Shown here: positions 22,965 to 31,796 of the stretch, piece after piece
How positions within the stretch are numbered: the stretch's first letter is position 1
Layout: the number at the start of each line of letters is the position of its first letter
NCBI GenBank assembly: GCA_003194525.1
Contig: NBIV01000377.1
Coordinates: forward strand, 1 to 60,879
Length of the DNA: 60,879 bases
Source: Gracilariopsis chorda
Lineage: Eukaryota > Rhodophyta > Florideophyceae > Gracilariales > Gracilariaceae
Direction of reading: 5' to 3'
Notes under the pieces: model-generated
Databases searched by the model: none
What the model saw: the letters and a program-made list of their open reading frames with translations, nothing else
What the model was told of the DNA's origin: nothing
Translations under genes and position numbers: made by a program

Positions 22965-23178
22965 ATAGAGGTGCTACATCGCAACACTCTTAAGCAAAAG
23001 CTCAAAAATACTACGAAAATGATAGATTCTGCTAGTTTCTGGCGCTTGCCAAGTTAAAATTTTTTTTTTGGGAATTCACACTTCCATATCTTACAGAACC
23101 TTGCCTCACCTGCACTGTGCATCGCTAGTTTCAAGTTTGGAGCAAGTTCATTCTCCATTCAAAGCTAGATACAGATCT

Positions 23179-23217
23179 CAAAATGGCGCTGGCCACGCAG
23201 CGGCCAGCGCCATTTTG
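23179..23217. repeat. Perfect 16-bp inverted repeat with 7-base loop
   Basis: CAAAATGGCGCTGGCC at 23179-23194 is the exact reverse complement of 23202-23217, with loop ACGCAGC. It lies about 230 bp inside the left end of the 8.1-kb element, upstream of its first gene, in sequence unlike the Helitron hairpins. A structural or regulatory role is possible but unproven. Confidence 0.9.
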
Positions 23218-23239
23218 GAGCACGCAACCCAAACTAACA

Positions 23240-23750
23240 TGTTTATTTCCATCTTTTGAATTTCAAACTTCCTACTGCCCTAGTTTGACGTCCAACTCAT
23301 CCTGAGGAACTCATCTGGGCAGCTCTCTCCCTTCTCATACACCCGACGCACCGCGCACCAGATTCAAGTACCACCCATTCAATTATCCTTCTCCCCTTCC
23401 AAAATTCTCTCCGTAGTCCTAACAGTCTCAAGTACACTCCTAAACATCACCATTTTTCCTCTCCCTCTCCCCTCATTCCATGCCTCCTGTTCAACCGACT
23501 CCAACCCTCCCATCCTTCTTCGTCCTTCTCCTTCAACCTCTTCCTCACAACACCTGGACCTCCAGGAGTAACCGGAGACCCTCTCTCGACAGCACCTTCC
23601 ACCCCATCTTCCCCTCCACCTCCATACATCTTCTTAAATTCATGCCTGGCGCTCCATCGTAATGGCGATGGGGCACCATGACACCTCGGACCACGGACCT
23701 CGACCCAAAACGAAGAGAAACATAATCTGAATGAAACGGGTTCATTCAAG
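23240..23750 (+). promoter_or_regulatory. Pyrimidine-rich leader upstream of the 405-residue ORF
   Basis: About 400 bp on the plus strand are dominated by C and T (for example CTCTCCCTCTCCCCTC near 23460) and end close to the ATG at 23751. Similar C/T-rich leaders precede the ATGs at 46470 and 59709, so this may be the usual 5' leader or promoter form in this genome. No clear TATA box was found. The short ORFs on both strands here follow the base composition and are not supported. Confidence 0.4.
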
Positions 23751-24968
23751 ATGCATGGAACCGGAGAAGAGCTTGTTGATGCTTATCTTGCAGTTCGTGA
23801 TGACTACGCAGCAACAAGGCAAAATGTGGATGAGCGGAGAAGTTTGAAGCACACCGACGTTGTGGAGTTCGCGGTACAAAGTCGCAACGTTCATGACTCT
23901 GCCAAGAAAAAGTTTCTCACTCTCATCGGACCGGATTACATCTCGTATTCGGACTCCGAGCTCCGTAACATGTCTCTCAGAGGCCCTCCACGTCAACTCT
24001 ATCTTATGGCAAGAGTGTTGAACGTAAAGGACCGTGAAGAAGACAGGCGTGTAAGGGACTTTTGGAAGGTTTATTATAAAAGGGAAGGTCTTAAAGGAAT
24101 TCGCCGTAACTTGTTGCTATATGTCTTTTGCAAGTCCCGTGTTCTGGAAGCAACCAAGAAATCTTCCGCTTTTCATACGGATCCTTGCATCGACTTTGAA
24201 ATGGTCATTGGGTTGTCTATGGTGCAACAGATTGCCGTGGATAAGAAAGGAAGTTGTAGGAAGAGGAAAAGGGGCATGGCAGCTAAGAAGTTCTCGAAAG
24301 TGAGTTTGTCGGACATGACCCAGAGTCAGAGAGTCGGATATGGTGTGCAGCTGGTGACCAGGGCTTGGGATTGTTTCGCCCAATTCTTCGAGTTTCCCAA
24401 CGTTGAGGTTATGAACTTGCCTTACATTCGACTGGACTATATCAGTGTAGTCTTCACCGATATCGCACAACGCTCCATGGGCTTCCAACACAAATATTGT
24501 TCCAAACAGTTTGTGGAGAAGAAGAACGTCACCACCGTACAAGAAAACGTTACCAAATGGGCATGGAATCTGCCAGACCCAGCGGATACAGCGCTTCGCT
24601 TTTGTGCCAAAGAATACCTTGGTGACCTTTCTAATGTGGTGGTACAAGAGCACCTGTTCGACATCTCTGCTCCCAGCAAATGGGATGCCCTCAAATGGTT
24701 CATCATCATGAGAAAGAGACTTTTCCCTCTGCGGTTTGAGAACTTTAGTGAATCTCTTGTCACTACGGTTCAAGGGGCCATAAAGCCTCTGAAGCTCATT
24801 GCATTGCATGGAAGCAATTTCAAACTACATCAAGCTGTGAAACCAGAGCCCGCAGAAGACGTTGACATCATTATGGAGCCGGTACAAACTGGTACGGGTG
24901 GTGGTGGGAACGAACGCGCTGAGCGTGTGGAAGGTGGTGATCAGGGTGAGTTGGAAGAATTGGAATAG
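23751..24968 (+). CDS. Unrecognised 405-residue protein, N-terminal part of the methyltransferase-SET frame
   Basis: This is an intact ORF from ATG to TAG. I recognise no family. Residues 1-120 are charged and helical (MHGTGEELVDAYLAVRDDYA). A basic patch RKRKRGMAAKK lies at about 170-180. The middle has paired aromatic and helical segments (GVQLVTRAWDCFAQFFEF), and the last 40 residues are acidic with GTGGGG. The stop is followed in the same frame, after two codons, by the ATG of the methyltransferase segment, so the two were probably one protein, with the TAG being a nonsense change or a readthrough point. It is the first gene inside the TIR element and is well preserved compared with its neighbours. 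It could be the element's transposase or a DNA-binding/target-recognition region, but no DDE, HUH or tyrosine-recombinase signature is visible. Confidence 0.7.
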   Translation: MHGTGEELVDAYLAVRDDYAATRQNVDERRSLKHTDVVEFAVQSRNVHDSAKKKFLTLIGPDYISYSDSELRNMSLRGPPRQLYLMARVLNVKDREEDRRVRDFWKVYYKREGLKGIRRNLLLYVFCKSRVLEATKKSSAFHTDPCIDFEMVIGLSMVQQIAVDKKGSCRKRKRGMAAKKFSKVSLSDMTQSQRVGYGVQLVTRAWDCFAQFFEFPNVEVMNLPYIRLDYISVVFTDIAQRSMGFQHKYCSKQFVEKKNVTTVQENVTKWAWNLPDPADTALRFCAKEYLGDLSNVVVQEHLFDISAPSKWDALKWFIIMRKRLFPLRFENFSESLVTTVQGAIKPLKLIALHGSNFKLHQAVKPEPAEDVDIIMEPVQTGTGGGGNERAERVEGGDQGELEELE

Positions 24969-24974
24969 ATAGAG

Positions 24975-26904
24975 ATGGTAGAGGATGCGGAACGTGGTAC
25001 TGCGGAACGTGGTACTGCACCAAAGGCCACTGAAGGAGTGCAGACAACAGCTTTGTCGCAGAACTTATCGTATGATGCCGAAGGCACGGGGATTCGTGCA
25101 CCACCGTACCCGACGACTTTGGATGATGTGATAGCTTACAAGTATTGTGAGAAGGAGATGTCCCGCAACTTCCGTCTCCACAACTGCAAGTTCGAAAATC
25201 TCATCGAAGTTGACGACAACAAGGCTGGCGAAAGCGAGGTATCTATTGAAGGAAGGGTACTGTTCCTGCTTTCCGATCCGCCATATGGAACTCGTTCTGA
25301 GCGTCGTTTGGAGAACAGCGAACACGATATTCTGACCGAGAAGGGCATGAGCAGGTCAGCGAGGAGGTCTTCAAAGCTTCTACGTCCTGGTGGACATATT
25401 TTACAGTTCTGCTCATGGGATCAGGTACCGTTGTGGCGGGATGTGCTAAAGAACGTTACCTACATGGATGACTCTGATACGAAGCGTTACTGCTTTTTCT
25501 TCGACGAACAGCCCCTTCATTTCGTACGGTCTTTAGGTAATAAGACGAGTAACGTTGGGAGATGAAGTTGCCAGTTGCACCAGACGACAGAATACGCTGT
25601 ACATGCTGTTCGTTCTGGAGTTCCTTATGCACAACAGCACTGGATGGTCAACTATGAGAACTTCAAGTATGTTGCTTCACGATACCCAGCGTATCATGCA
25701 ATCATGGATCAGGTGCCGCCGATGTCAAATAGTGAGATGCTCATGTGGTCTGTGAAAAACGCGGATGGGAAGTATACCAGGAAGAGGATGCGACCAGAAC
25801 AGAAGTGTAGGGCACTGTTGAAAGAGCTGATTTGCAGGTTCAGTCAGCCAGGAGACCTCGTGGTAGACATGTTTGCCGGAACGTTCTCGACAGCGATGGC
25901 GTGCATGGAACTGCCCAAGCATCGGGCGTTTGTGGGGTGTGAACCGGACAAAGCTTGTTTTGAATACGCCAGGCATGCCGCTATTGTTCGCTTTGCTTCC
26001 ATAATAAGGGAAAGACACACAGATATTGAGAAGAGCCAGGAGCTTCGAAAGATGGCCCATTGTGTTTCGTCTGCATTCCCAATGGGAAGAAGCAGGCACA
26101 CCGTGTTATGGAGGGCTGTCGACGGATTTCCACCGTACCAAATTCTTCCCCCACACCTTGCCGACTTTCTCTCCACTTTGTGGCAAAGTGAAATTCTAGG
26201 GAAGTTGGGAAGGAAGAAAGCTATGGATGGATGGCCGAGGGAGCTGCAGGGAAGAATGAATCTGGAGAACATGAAGTCTCTATTGGCAATGGAGGCTGTG
26301 CAATATTATTTGCGAGTGGGCAAGTCTACTACTCGTCACGAAATGGCTGGTGTTGGAGTGTTTGCAACTCGTCGAATTGCTGCAGGCGAGGTAGTGTGCT
26401 ATTTCTACGGGACGTTGGTTTATCATGGCCTTTTGAATCGGAAAGAAGTGCACAAGACCTACGGGGAGGGAGTCATGGGTGTGACGAAGGATCGCTTCCA
26501 GAAGTATGCGGTGGAGATAGAAGTCTACGGTCAACAGTTCCAATCACTTCCGCATCGAAAACAGCTGACGAATGGGCATGGAAAACAAGCAAAACCCCAT
26601 TTTATGGGTGCTTCCTGCCCCTTTTTGTATTGCGGGGTATATAAACGATCCAACGTACGTGGAAGGAGATAAACATTTAGATGCCATGGTGGATGGCCTC
26701 CTGAAAAAAAGGGAGGGTAATGTGCGAATGAAACGGACAGCGGGAGTGGGACGAACACCAGGGGGAATAACGGACTACAAACTTATTAAGATGGAGGCGA
26801 AAGCCGACATAGAGCAAGGAGAGGAACTCTTCGCCTGATACGGTGATGTTTATGACTGGCAAACCCATTTGAATGTGGAGGATGGAACGATATTCATTGA
26901 TTAG
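24975..26904 (+). pseudogene. Beta-class DNA amino-methyltransferase fused to a SET domain, broken
   Basis: The frame is the same as that of the preceding ORF. Catalytic motif IV LLSDPPYG (DPPY at 25275-25286) comes first, then LLRPGGHILQFCSW. After an in-frame TGA (25563) come a target-recognition-like stretch, KCRALLKELICRFSQPGDLV and the AdoMet motif VVDMFAGTFST (FAGT at 25872-25883). DPPY before FxG is the beta-class order (N6-adenine or N4-cytosine, PF01555 type). Then GVGVFATRRIAAGEVVCYFY (about 26350-26410) opens a SET domain, closed, after a one-base frameshift near 26620, by GYINDPTY (26635 on) and GEELFA-TGA-YGDVYDW (about 26820-26865). SET proteins methylate protein lysines, often histones. 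Damage is light: two TGA codons and one frameshift in about 1.9 kb. Base specificity cannot be read from DPPY alone. The usual NHS motif of SET is replaced by YIND. Confidence 0.83.
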
Positions 26905-27189
26905 TTTGTTGTTATAAACCTTTCTCCACAGCTTGGCTAAAGGATGTCGTTTATTATGTGAACGGATGTCTAGTCATAACTTAGGACAATATTACATTTC
27001 ATTAGGGATAGAAGATACAAAACGATATAGATGTGACACAGAAACGTCCATTTTCGGCACCACCGAGGATTGTATTTTCAAGATTTCACAAAAAGCAAAG
27101 ATTTTTGTGCACATCGGGTGGCGAGATTTTCTCAGAAAACACACGGCGTGCACCAACCCAGAGCGTCACCAGCCACTTGTGCAAGAGTT

Positions 27190-29812
27190 TTGACTCCAAG
27201 AATCGCGCCGAAGGGAAAGAAGCGAGACCCAGGAAAGGGTAGTGCGGCGAGTGTGGCTAAGACGCGGCGAAAGGCTATTGAGGAGCGAACTGCGAGTGGA
27301 ACGAAAGCGAAATCATGTGTTCCGAGGAGCGGATTATTGGGGAGGAGATCAGGAGAAGGTGCTTTGAAGATATAGGGAGGAGGTGGGGCATAGAACGTCG
27401 GATCCGAGCGCCCGACAAGTGAGCGCACGACGAGTGAGAATTTGAGGGCTGATGCCCATGCGAATATAGCAGGCGGGAGAGATTCGGTTCGGAGACAGCG
27501 GTCTATGCCTGGGTCAGGTGATAGAGTGGAGGGTAGAAAAGGGTTGGTTGTTCGGAGAACGGAAGAGGTAACAGATCAGGGAGGCTTGAAAGGAAATGCG
27601 CCGGTTGAAGACCGAAATAAGGATGAAGATATGCCCGGAAGGAAACAAATAGAAGAGCCAGGTGCGCTGAAGAGAGGTGGGCCCCAAGTGGAAACCGAGA
27701 TATAGGAGAGGTAAATGTCTCTTTGGTACACAGTGATGGGGACGAAGAGGATCACATTGTGAAGGAGAGATGGACTAGAGATATGATAAACGAAGGAGTG
27801 GGACGCCGGTCTAATTTAAAGGAAACGCGAGAAGTGGAAGAAGTGGTCAGAGCGACGGATGGAATACAGGAAGCATCGAAAAGCGGAGACCGTACAAGCA
27901 CACTCGTGCGGACGCGAAAGGTGCAAATGACTGAAAACTTGGAAAGTGGTCGAGGAAGCAGAACGCTGCAGACTCTGGAAGGCATACGAGAGAGAAAATG
28001 AATTGTTCATTGGTCGCCAAGTAAACCCGCTGACGAGCGAAGCCTGCCTGTCAATGTTTTGGGAGATGCAGGAAATGATGACATCGGTGCGATTTCTTGA
28101 TCTTCGTTACTTGAGAGGGTCAATATATTGAGGGCAGAACTTGGACAGATCAAAGGGGACCACTGCAGCCTAAAGATGTCGCTGAAGCTGACGCAAGAGG
28201 AACTGAAGAGGATGAGAGAAGAGATGAGCGAGAATAATATATTGATAGATAGCTTACGGGAATGGATGAAGGTGGGAAGAGGGGAGAGAAAGGGATCTGA
28301 AGGTAAAAATGGCTTAAGAGGGCGTAGGAAGTATGTAGTTGATGTGCAAGAGAATTATTATGGGTTTGCCAGGGTATTATATGATAGGTTGTTGTACTAT
28401 GCGAAGGTGGAGGTATCGGAGTTTTGATTTACTTCGGAGGCTGTGGAAAGAAACTGGAAGAATCGATGCAGAATATTGGGGAAGGGAAGAGATTGGAGTG
28501 TGTTTGTCGTCGGAGGAAAGGAAATTGTGCCTCGATGTCCATTTGAGATCGCGTCTGAGATGAGGTCGTACACGCCTTCGTCGGGAGGAGGAAGTAATGA
28601 CCAATTGAAGTACTTGGTTGGCGTTGAGATTAAGGGGGAGAGATGGCAGTCGATTAATGATGCGGGTAGGAAGGATCAATGCATGCGGGAGGTTGTTGCG
28701 GACAGGTGTTTGAGGCAACGTATGAAGCAGAATTTGAGTGATGTGATTGGGATTCGGAAGCGTGCGGCACCGGACAAAATGCTTTCGTTGCTTGGATATG
28801 ACTTGGTCGCCAGACGTGTGAGACCACGAGAGGGGACGGGGCTAGACATTGAGTTGAAGAAGCAGTTAGAGGAAGCAAAGACGAAGTTCAAGGGGGATGG
28901 GGAGGCGAAGAGCGGTAGATTATGTTCTTGGAGGATGAGAACAATCGAAGATCTTACGTATTCTGAATTTCAGGTTGCTGATCGGCTGAGGGAGTTTAGT
29001 GAAGAGGACATGTACTTCAAGAACGGAGCTGCGGGGGAAGTGTTGGAAGAATTCATGGGATTTGAGGTGGGGACGGAAAGGGAGGGAAAGATGGAGTAAG
29101 TTGATGGGACAGTGGTGCATTTGGCTCGTTTGGATGCGTGGATCGGATTTGTTTTGACAGCAATGGACACAGACATGGGGCGTGGAGGAAGAAGGCAGTT
29201 GTTATTTTCTAGTTGTACGGGGAGTATCTTCGGCTTGCGGTGGAGAAAATACTTGGGGTGGCGTGGGAGAGGGAGAGAGAACTACATCATGAAGAATTGG
29301 AGAATGAAGGTTGCGATGACGGTGACCCGCGTTTTATAGCTAGGAATGGGAGTAGAGAAGCGAAGGTAGTGCTGTGGATACCTTCGAACCGGAAGAATGC
29401 CGAGGCTGCACGCTGAATGAAGGCCATTCTTGTTTCGCGTGGGATGTTGGAGGAAGAATGTGGGATGAAGTATCCGTCGCCGGGGGAGGAAGAGGGGGAG
29501 AAGAAAGTTGGGAGGTATCCGAGTAGGGTGAGGCTTTGGGAGACACACTTTCAGTGGAATGCGTCGGAGAGGTTAAGGAGGGTGATGTGAAGGGGTTAGG
29601 AGGTGATGGAGGAGCCTTTGAGTGAGGTTACAAACGTATCGGAGTATAACTGGACGAGACCGACGAATGATTCCATACCGGTTGTGTCAGGGGTGTGCCA
29701 GACGATATCATTGATGTGGCACTGCGTGATGGCCTGTTTAAAGACAGGAATGACTTTGTTTCCAAAGGCTGCGGCCATAGGATGGGCGAAGGCGGGGGTT
29801 GAAGAAGAGTAA
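27190..29812 (+). pseudogene. Large decayed gene of unknown function in the TIR element
   Basis: Open segments follow one another with several frame changes: 27190-27705 (basic, Arg/Lys/Glu-rich, with internal stops near 27373), 27723-28001, 28128-28427 (a coiled-coil-like LKLTQEELKRMREEMSENNI), 28443-29099 (218 residues, including KMLSLLGYDLVARRVRPREG), 29112-29339 and, in another frame, 29213-29812 with internal stops (including VKLWETHFQW-like RVRLWETHFQW and NVSEYNWTRPTNDSIPVVSG). Together they would encode about 850 residues. Amino-acid composition is consistent from segment to segment and the opposite strand offers no better reading, which supports a real decayed gene. I recognise no domain. 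It ends 12 bp from the stop of the convergent minus-strand ORF. Confidence 0.45.
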
Positions 29813-29823
29813 GGTGAAGATTG

Positions 29824-30717
29824 TTACACGCGTTGTAAGAAGATGTTGTTGAAGTGTGCGAGATCGAGTTGTTGCTTCAGGACTTCTATGGCGCCTTTTT
29901 GGAAGAGAGTTGCGGAGGAGTTGTGCTCGTCGGAGATTGTGAGAGGGAGAAAACTGGTGGAGTTGATACGTCCCTTGACGAGGTGTTCTTGGAGTGCGAG
30001 GCACTGCTTTGCGGAGGAGATGGATTTCTGGAAGGATGAATTGGAGGAGTCTGGGTGCTTGAGAAGGGAGATGAGTTCGTCGTCTTTGCGTGTGCTGAGG
30101 AAGGAAGCAATGGAGGAGATGCAGAGGACGAGTTGCTCGAGATGGGGGTTGTTGAGGAGAGGGGAGGGGGATTGGGACGACGTATGGGGAGGTGGGTTTG
30201 AGGAGGAGACTGAACAGAGGGCGTGACTTGCCATGTGGTGTGCGTCTTGTGTTTGGAGGGAAAGGGAGGCCTGTTGGATGTGATAGGGTTCATGTTCGGC
30301 GAGGGGGACGCTGTCTGAGGGGCAGTGTGAGGGAGTGCGAGGAGAGGTTTGGAACGGATTTTCGTCGCTTGGTCCTTGGAGGGAACTGTACGGGAGCGTT
30401 GGCGGAGGAGGAAGGGCGTTTGTGGGGGGTGAGTCGATGAGGGCACCTGCGTTGGTGATTCTGGAGAGAGAACGCGGTGCGGCCATAGAAGGTGCAACGG
30501 GATGGCAACAGGGTATCATTGCGGTGGAAGGAGAACGGAGAACGGGATGCTTGGAAACAGAGAAGGGAGGGTGGTGGCGGAGTGGGATATCGGGGAGCGT
30601 AATATTATGGCACACGTAGATGAGGTGGTGCACGTGACGCAGAGGGTCTTTTCGTAGGGCGTGGGGTAGACTATGCGATGCAGGGAGCAGGTCGGGCAAC
30701 GGGTGGTAGAAAGCCAA
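29824..30717 (-). CDS. Unrecognised 297-residue ORF, convergent with the decayed gene
   Basis: Open without stops, rich in Pro, Ser and His in the first 190 residues and helical at the end (LEQLVLCISSIASFLSTRKD, then KGAIEVLKQQLDLAHFNNIF). The open frame begins at a TTG. The first ATG is about 65 residues in (MIPCCHPV), so the start is uncertain. The C-terminal 100 residues look more protein-like than the low-complexity front. No family recognised. It lies tail-to-tail with the 27190-29812 gene, 12 bp apart, inside the right end of the TIR element. It could be real or a chance opening opposite G-rich sequence. Confidence 0.4.
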   Translation of the reverse strand: MAFYHPLPDLLPASHSLPHALRKDPLRHVHHLIYVCHNITLPDIPLRHHPPFSVSKHPVLRSPSTAMIPCCHPVAPSMAAPRSLSRITNAGALIDSPPTNALPPPPTLPYSSLQGPSDENPFQTSPRTPSHCPSDSVPLAEHEPYHIQQASLSLQTQDAHHMASHALCSVSSSNPPPHTSSQSPSPLLNNPHLEQLVLCISSIASFLSTRKDDELISLLKHPDSSNSSFQKSISSAKQCLALQEHLVKGRINSTSFLPLTISDEHNSSATLFQKGAIEVLKQQLDLAHFNNIFLQRV

Positions 30718-30741
30718 AGCTATTTGGTTATGTAAACGATA

Positions 30742-30777
30742 TGTATCTATTCTATCTATCTAATATCTATTCTATTT
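30742..30777 (+). repeat. TCTA/ATCT microsatellite
   Basis: Imperfect repeats of TCTA (TATCTATTCTATCTATC and so on), between the minus-strand ORF and the right end of the TIR element. The rest of 30778-31037 shows no gene. Confidence 0.8.
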
Positions 30778-31037
30778 TGCTATTTGAAGGGGCACTCGCT
30801 CAGGACCAGTAAGATTTGGATTCCACGTTCACCTGAGAGGGTAGGTATTAGTGGAGTCTGGCGCTAGTTTTACCTCCAAAGAAACTGGGAAATGTGTAGT
30901 ACACTGCTAGTCTTTTGTCCCAAGCAAACTAACTCTGTGCTATGTATGGAATTAATTTGAGAAATTGGATTCATTCAAACTTGGGTTTGAAGAGTCGTTA
31001 TTCGTTCATTTTAATTTTTTGAATTTTGGATGCCAAA

Positions 31038-31057
31038 CTAGCATAACGAGAACACTG
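31038..31057 (-). repeat. Right terminal inverted repeat of the 8.1-kb element
   Basis: Read on the minus strand, CAGTGTTCTCGTTATGCTAG. It matches the left end at 22945-22964 except at three positions. Inward, the two ends diverge quickly. Confidence 0.7.
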
Positions 31058-31796
31058 AAGTGCGCCTGTGCAGTGTATACTGAAGTTTCATTGCAGACAT
31101 GCCTGCGACAGACGTATATAATGCACTGGCGCAGTGCCAAATGCACCTCTCTTGCTGACCCTAACCACTGTTTTGCATCCCATTTCAGGCTTGGCCTATA
31201 ACGCATTGTCGTAACCTTTTGCAACTTTGGCCACTGTTTTCTGGCCTGGGACCTAGGCAAGGCCGAGCTGGTGTGCAGGTCGCCACAAGGGTAACCCACT
31301 AAGTACCACAGATCTGGGAAAGGTCAGGTAGTGCTCTGTGGTATACTGGTCATTTGACTGCGATCAGGAAGTCTGAGGGTTTCCCGGACCTAGTACCAGT
31401 TTGCTGTGCACGGTCCGGGGTGGCCGCGGTGTCATACCTCTTGGGGCCGGAAAGCACACTTTTGTGTGTGAGTAAAGGCAGACCAATCCTTACAACCAGA
31501 CGCGGGCTCAACATCAAAGGGCTTAAAAACCGGCTGGGCACATTCCGCAGGTGATAATCCAACAGGAGTGTGTCGAGAGTGCCTGTGCTGCGCACGACTG
31601 CATCGGGTAAATATAAGTCCTGCAGCTATTTTTTCTTAATTGCTCATGCGACTAGGCCCGCTGGGTGCAATACAACAAACTGCAACCAGTTTTTCAATTT
31701 CAACTTTGTGTTTTATTCGGAATTATTCTGGAACTCTGGCTGATTTGTTAACGGTTTAAAAACATAGAATTTTTTTCTTTTCTTTGGTAAATTTAA
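31058..31796 (+). promoter_or_regulatory. Helitron copy 2 head and leader
   Basis: A TATA-like GTATATAA at 31114-31121 is followed by the palindrome TGCACTG-GCG-CAGTGCC (31122-31138) and a 0.65-kb leader closely similar to that of copy 1. The first palindrome is altered by the neighbouring insertion. Confidence 0.55.

Larger units (their letters stand above)
22945..31057. mobile_element. 8.1-kb TIR element carrying a methyltransferase-SET gene, inserted in a Helitron junction
   Basis: The ends match in inverted orientation: GTGTTCTCGGAATGCTAG at 22947-22964 and the complement of GTGTTCTCGTTATGCTAG at 31038-31055 (16 of 18 identical, with C[AG] outside). The left flank ends CACTGCGT and the right flank begins AAGTGCGC. 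Both align with CACTGCGT of the intact copy 2/copy 3 junction, so they look like a decayed 8-bp target duplication (5 of 8). Removing the insert rejoins the tail of copy 1 and the head of copy 2 in register with the uninterrupted junctions. Contents: a unknown-methyltransferase-SET frame (23751-26904), a decayed gene (27190-29812) and a minus-strand ORF (29824-30717). An 8-bp duplication occurs in hAT and in KDZ/Zisupton elements, but I recognise no transposase of either kind. The exact border is uncertain by a few bases because the target is itself a palindrome. Confidence 0.72.

Noticed and set aside
23179..23235. Hairpin plus CTAA as the 3' end of a canonical Helitron
   Set aside because: CTAA is not followed by T, and the Helitron boundary is fixed at 22944 by comparison with intact junctions.
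23751..24968. 405-residue protein as a hAT or KDZ transposase because of the 8-bp duplication
   Set aside because: No DDE spacing, zinc finger or hAT C-terminal dimerisation motif could be found in it, so it is left unassigned.
14143..26904. Repeated in-frame TGA codons (Helitron copies, methyltransferase-SET gene) as a sign of TGA reassignment
   Set aside because: TAG and TAA stops and frameshifts are equally common in the same genes, Trp is encoded by TGG in the intact ORFs, and the intact Harbinger and gag ORFs have no internal TGA. Decay explains it better.
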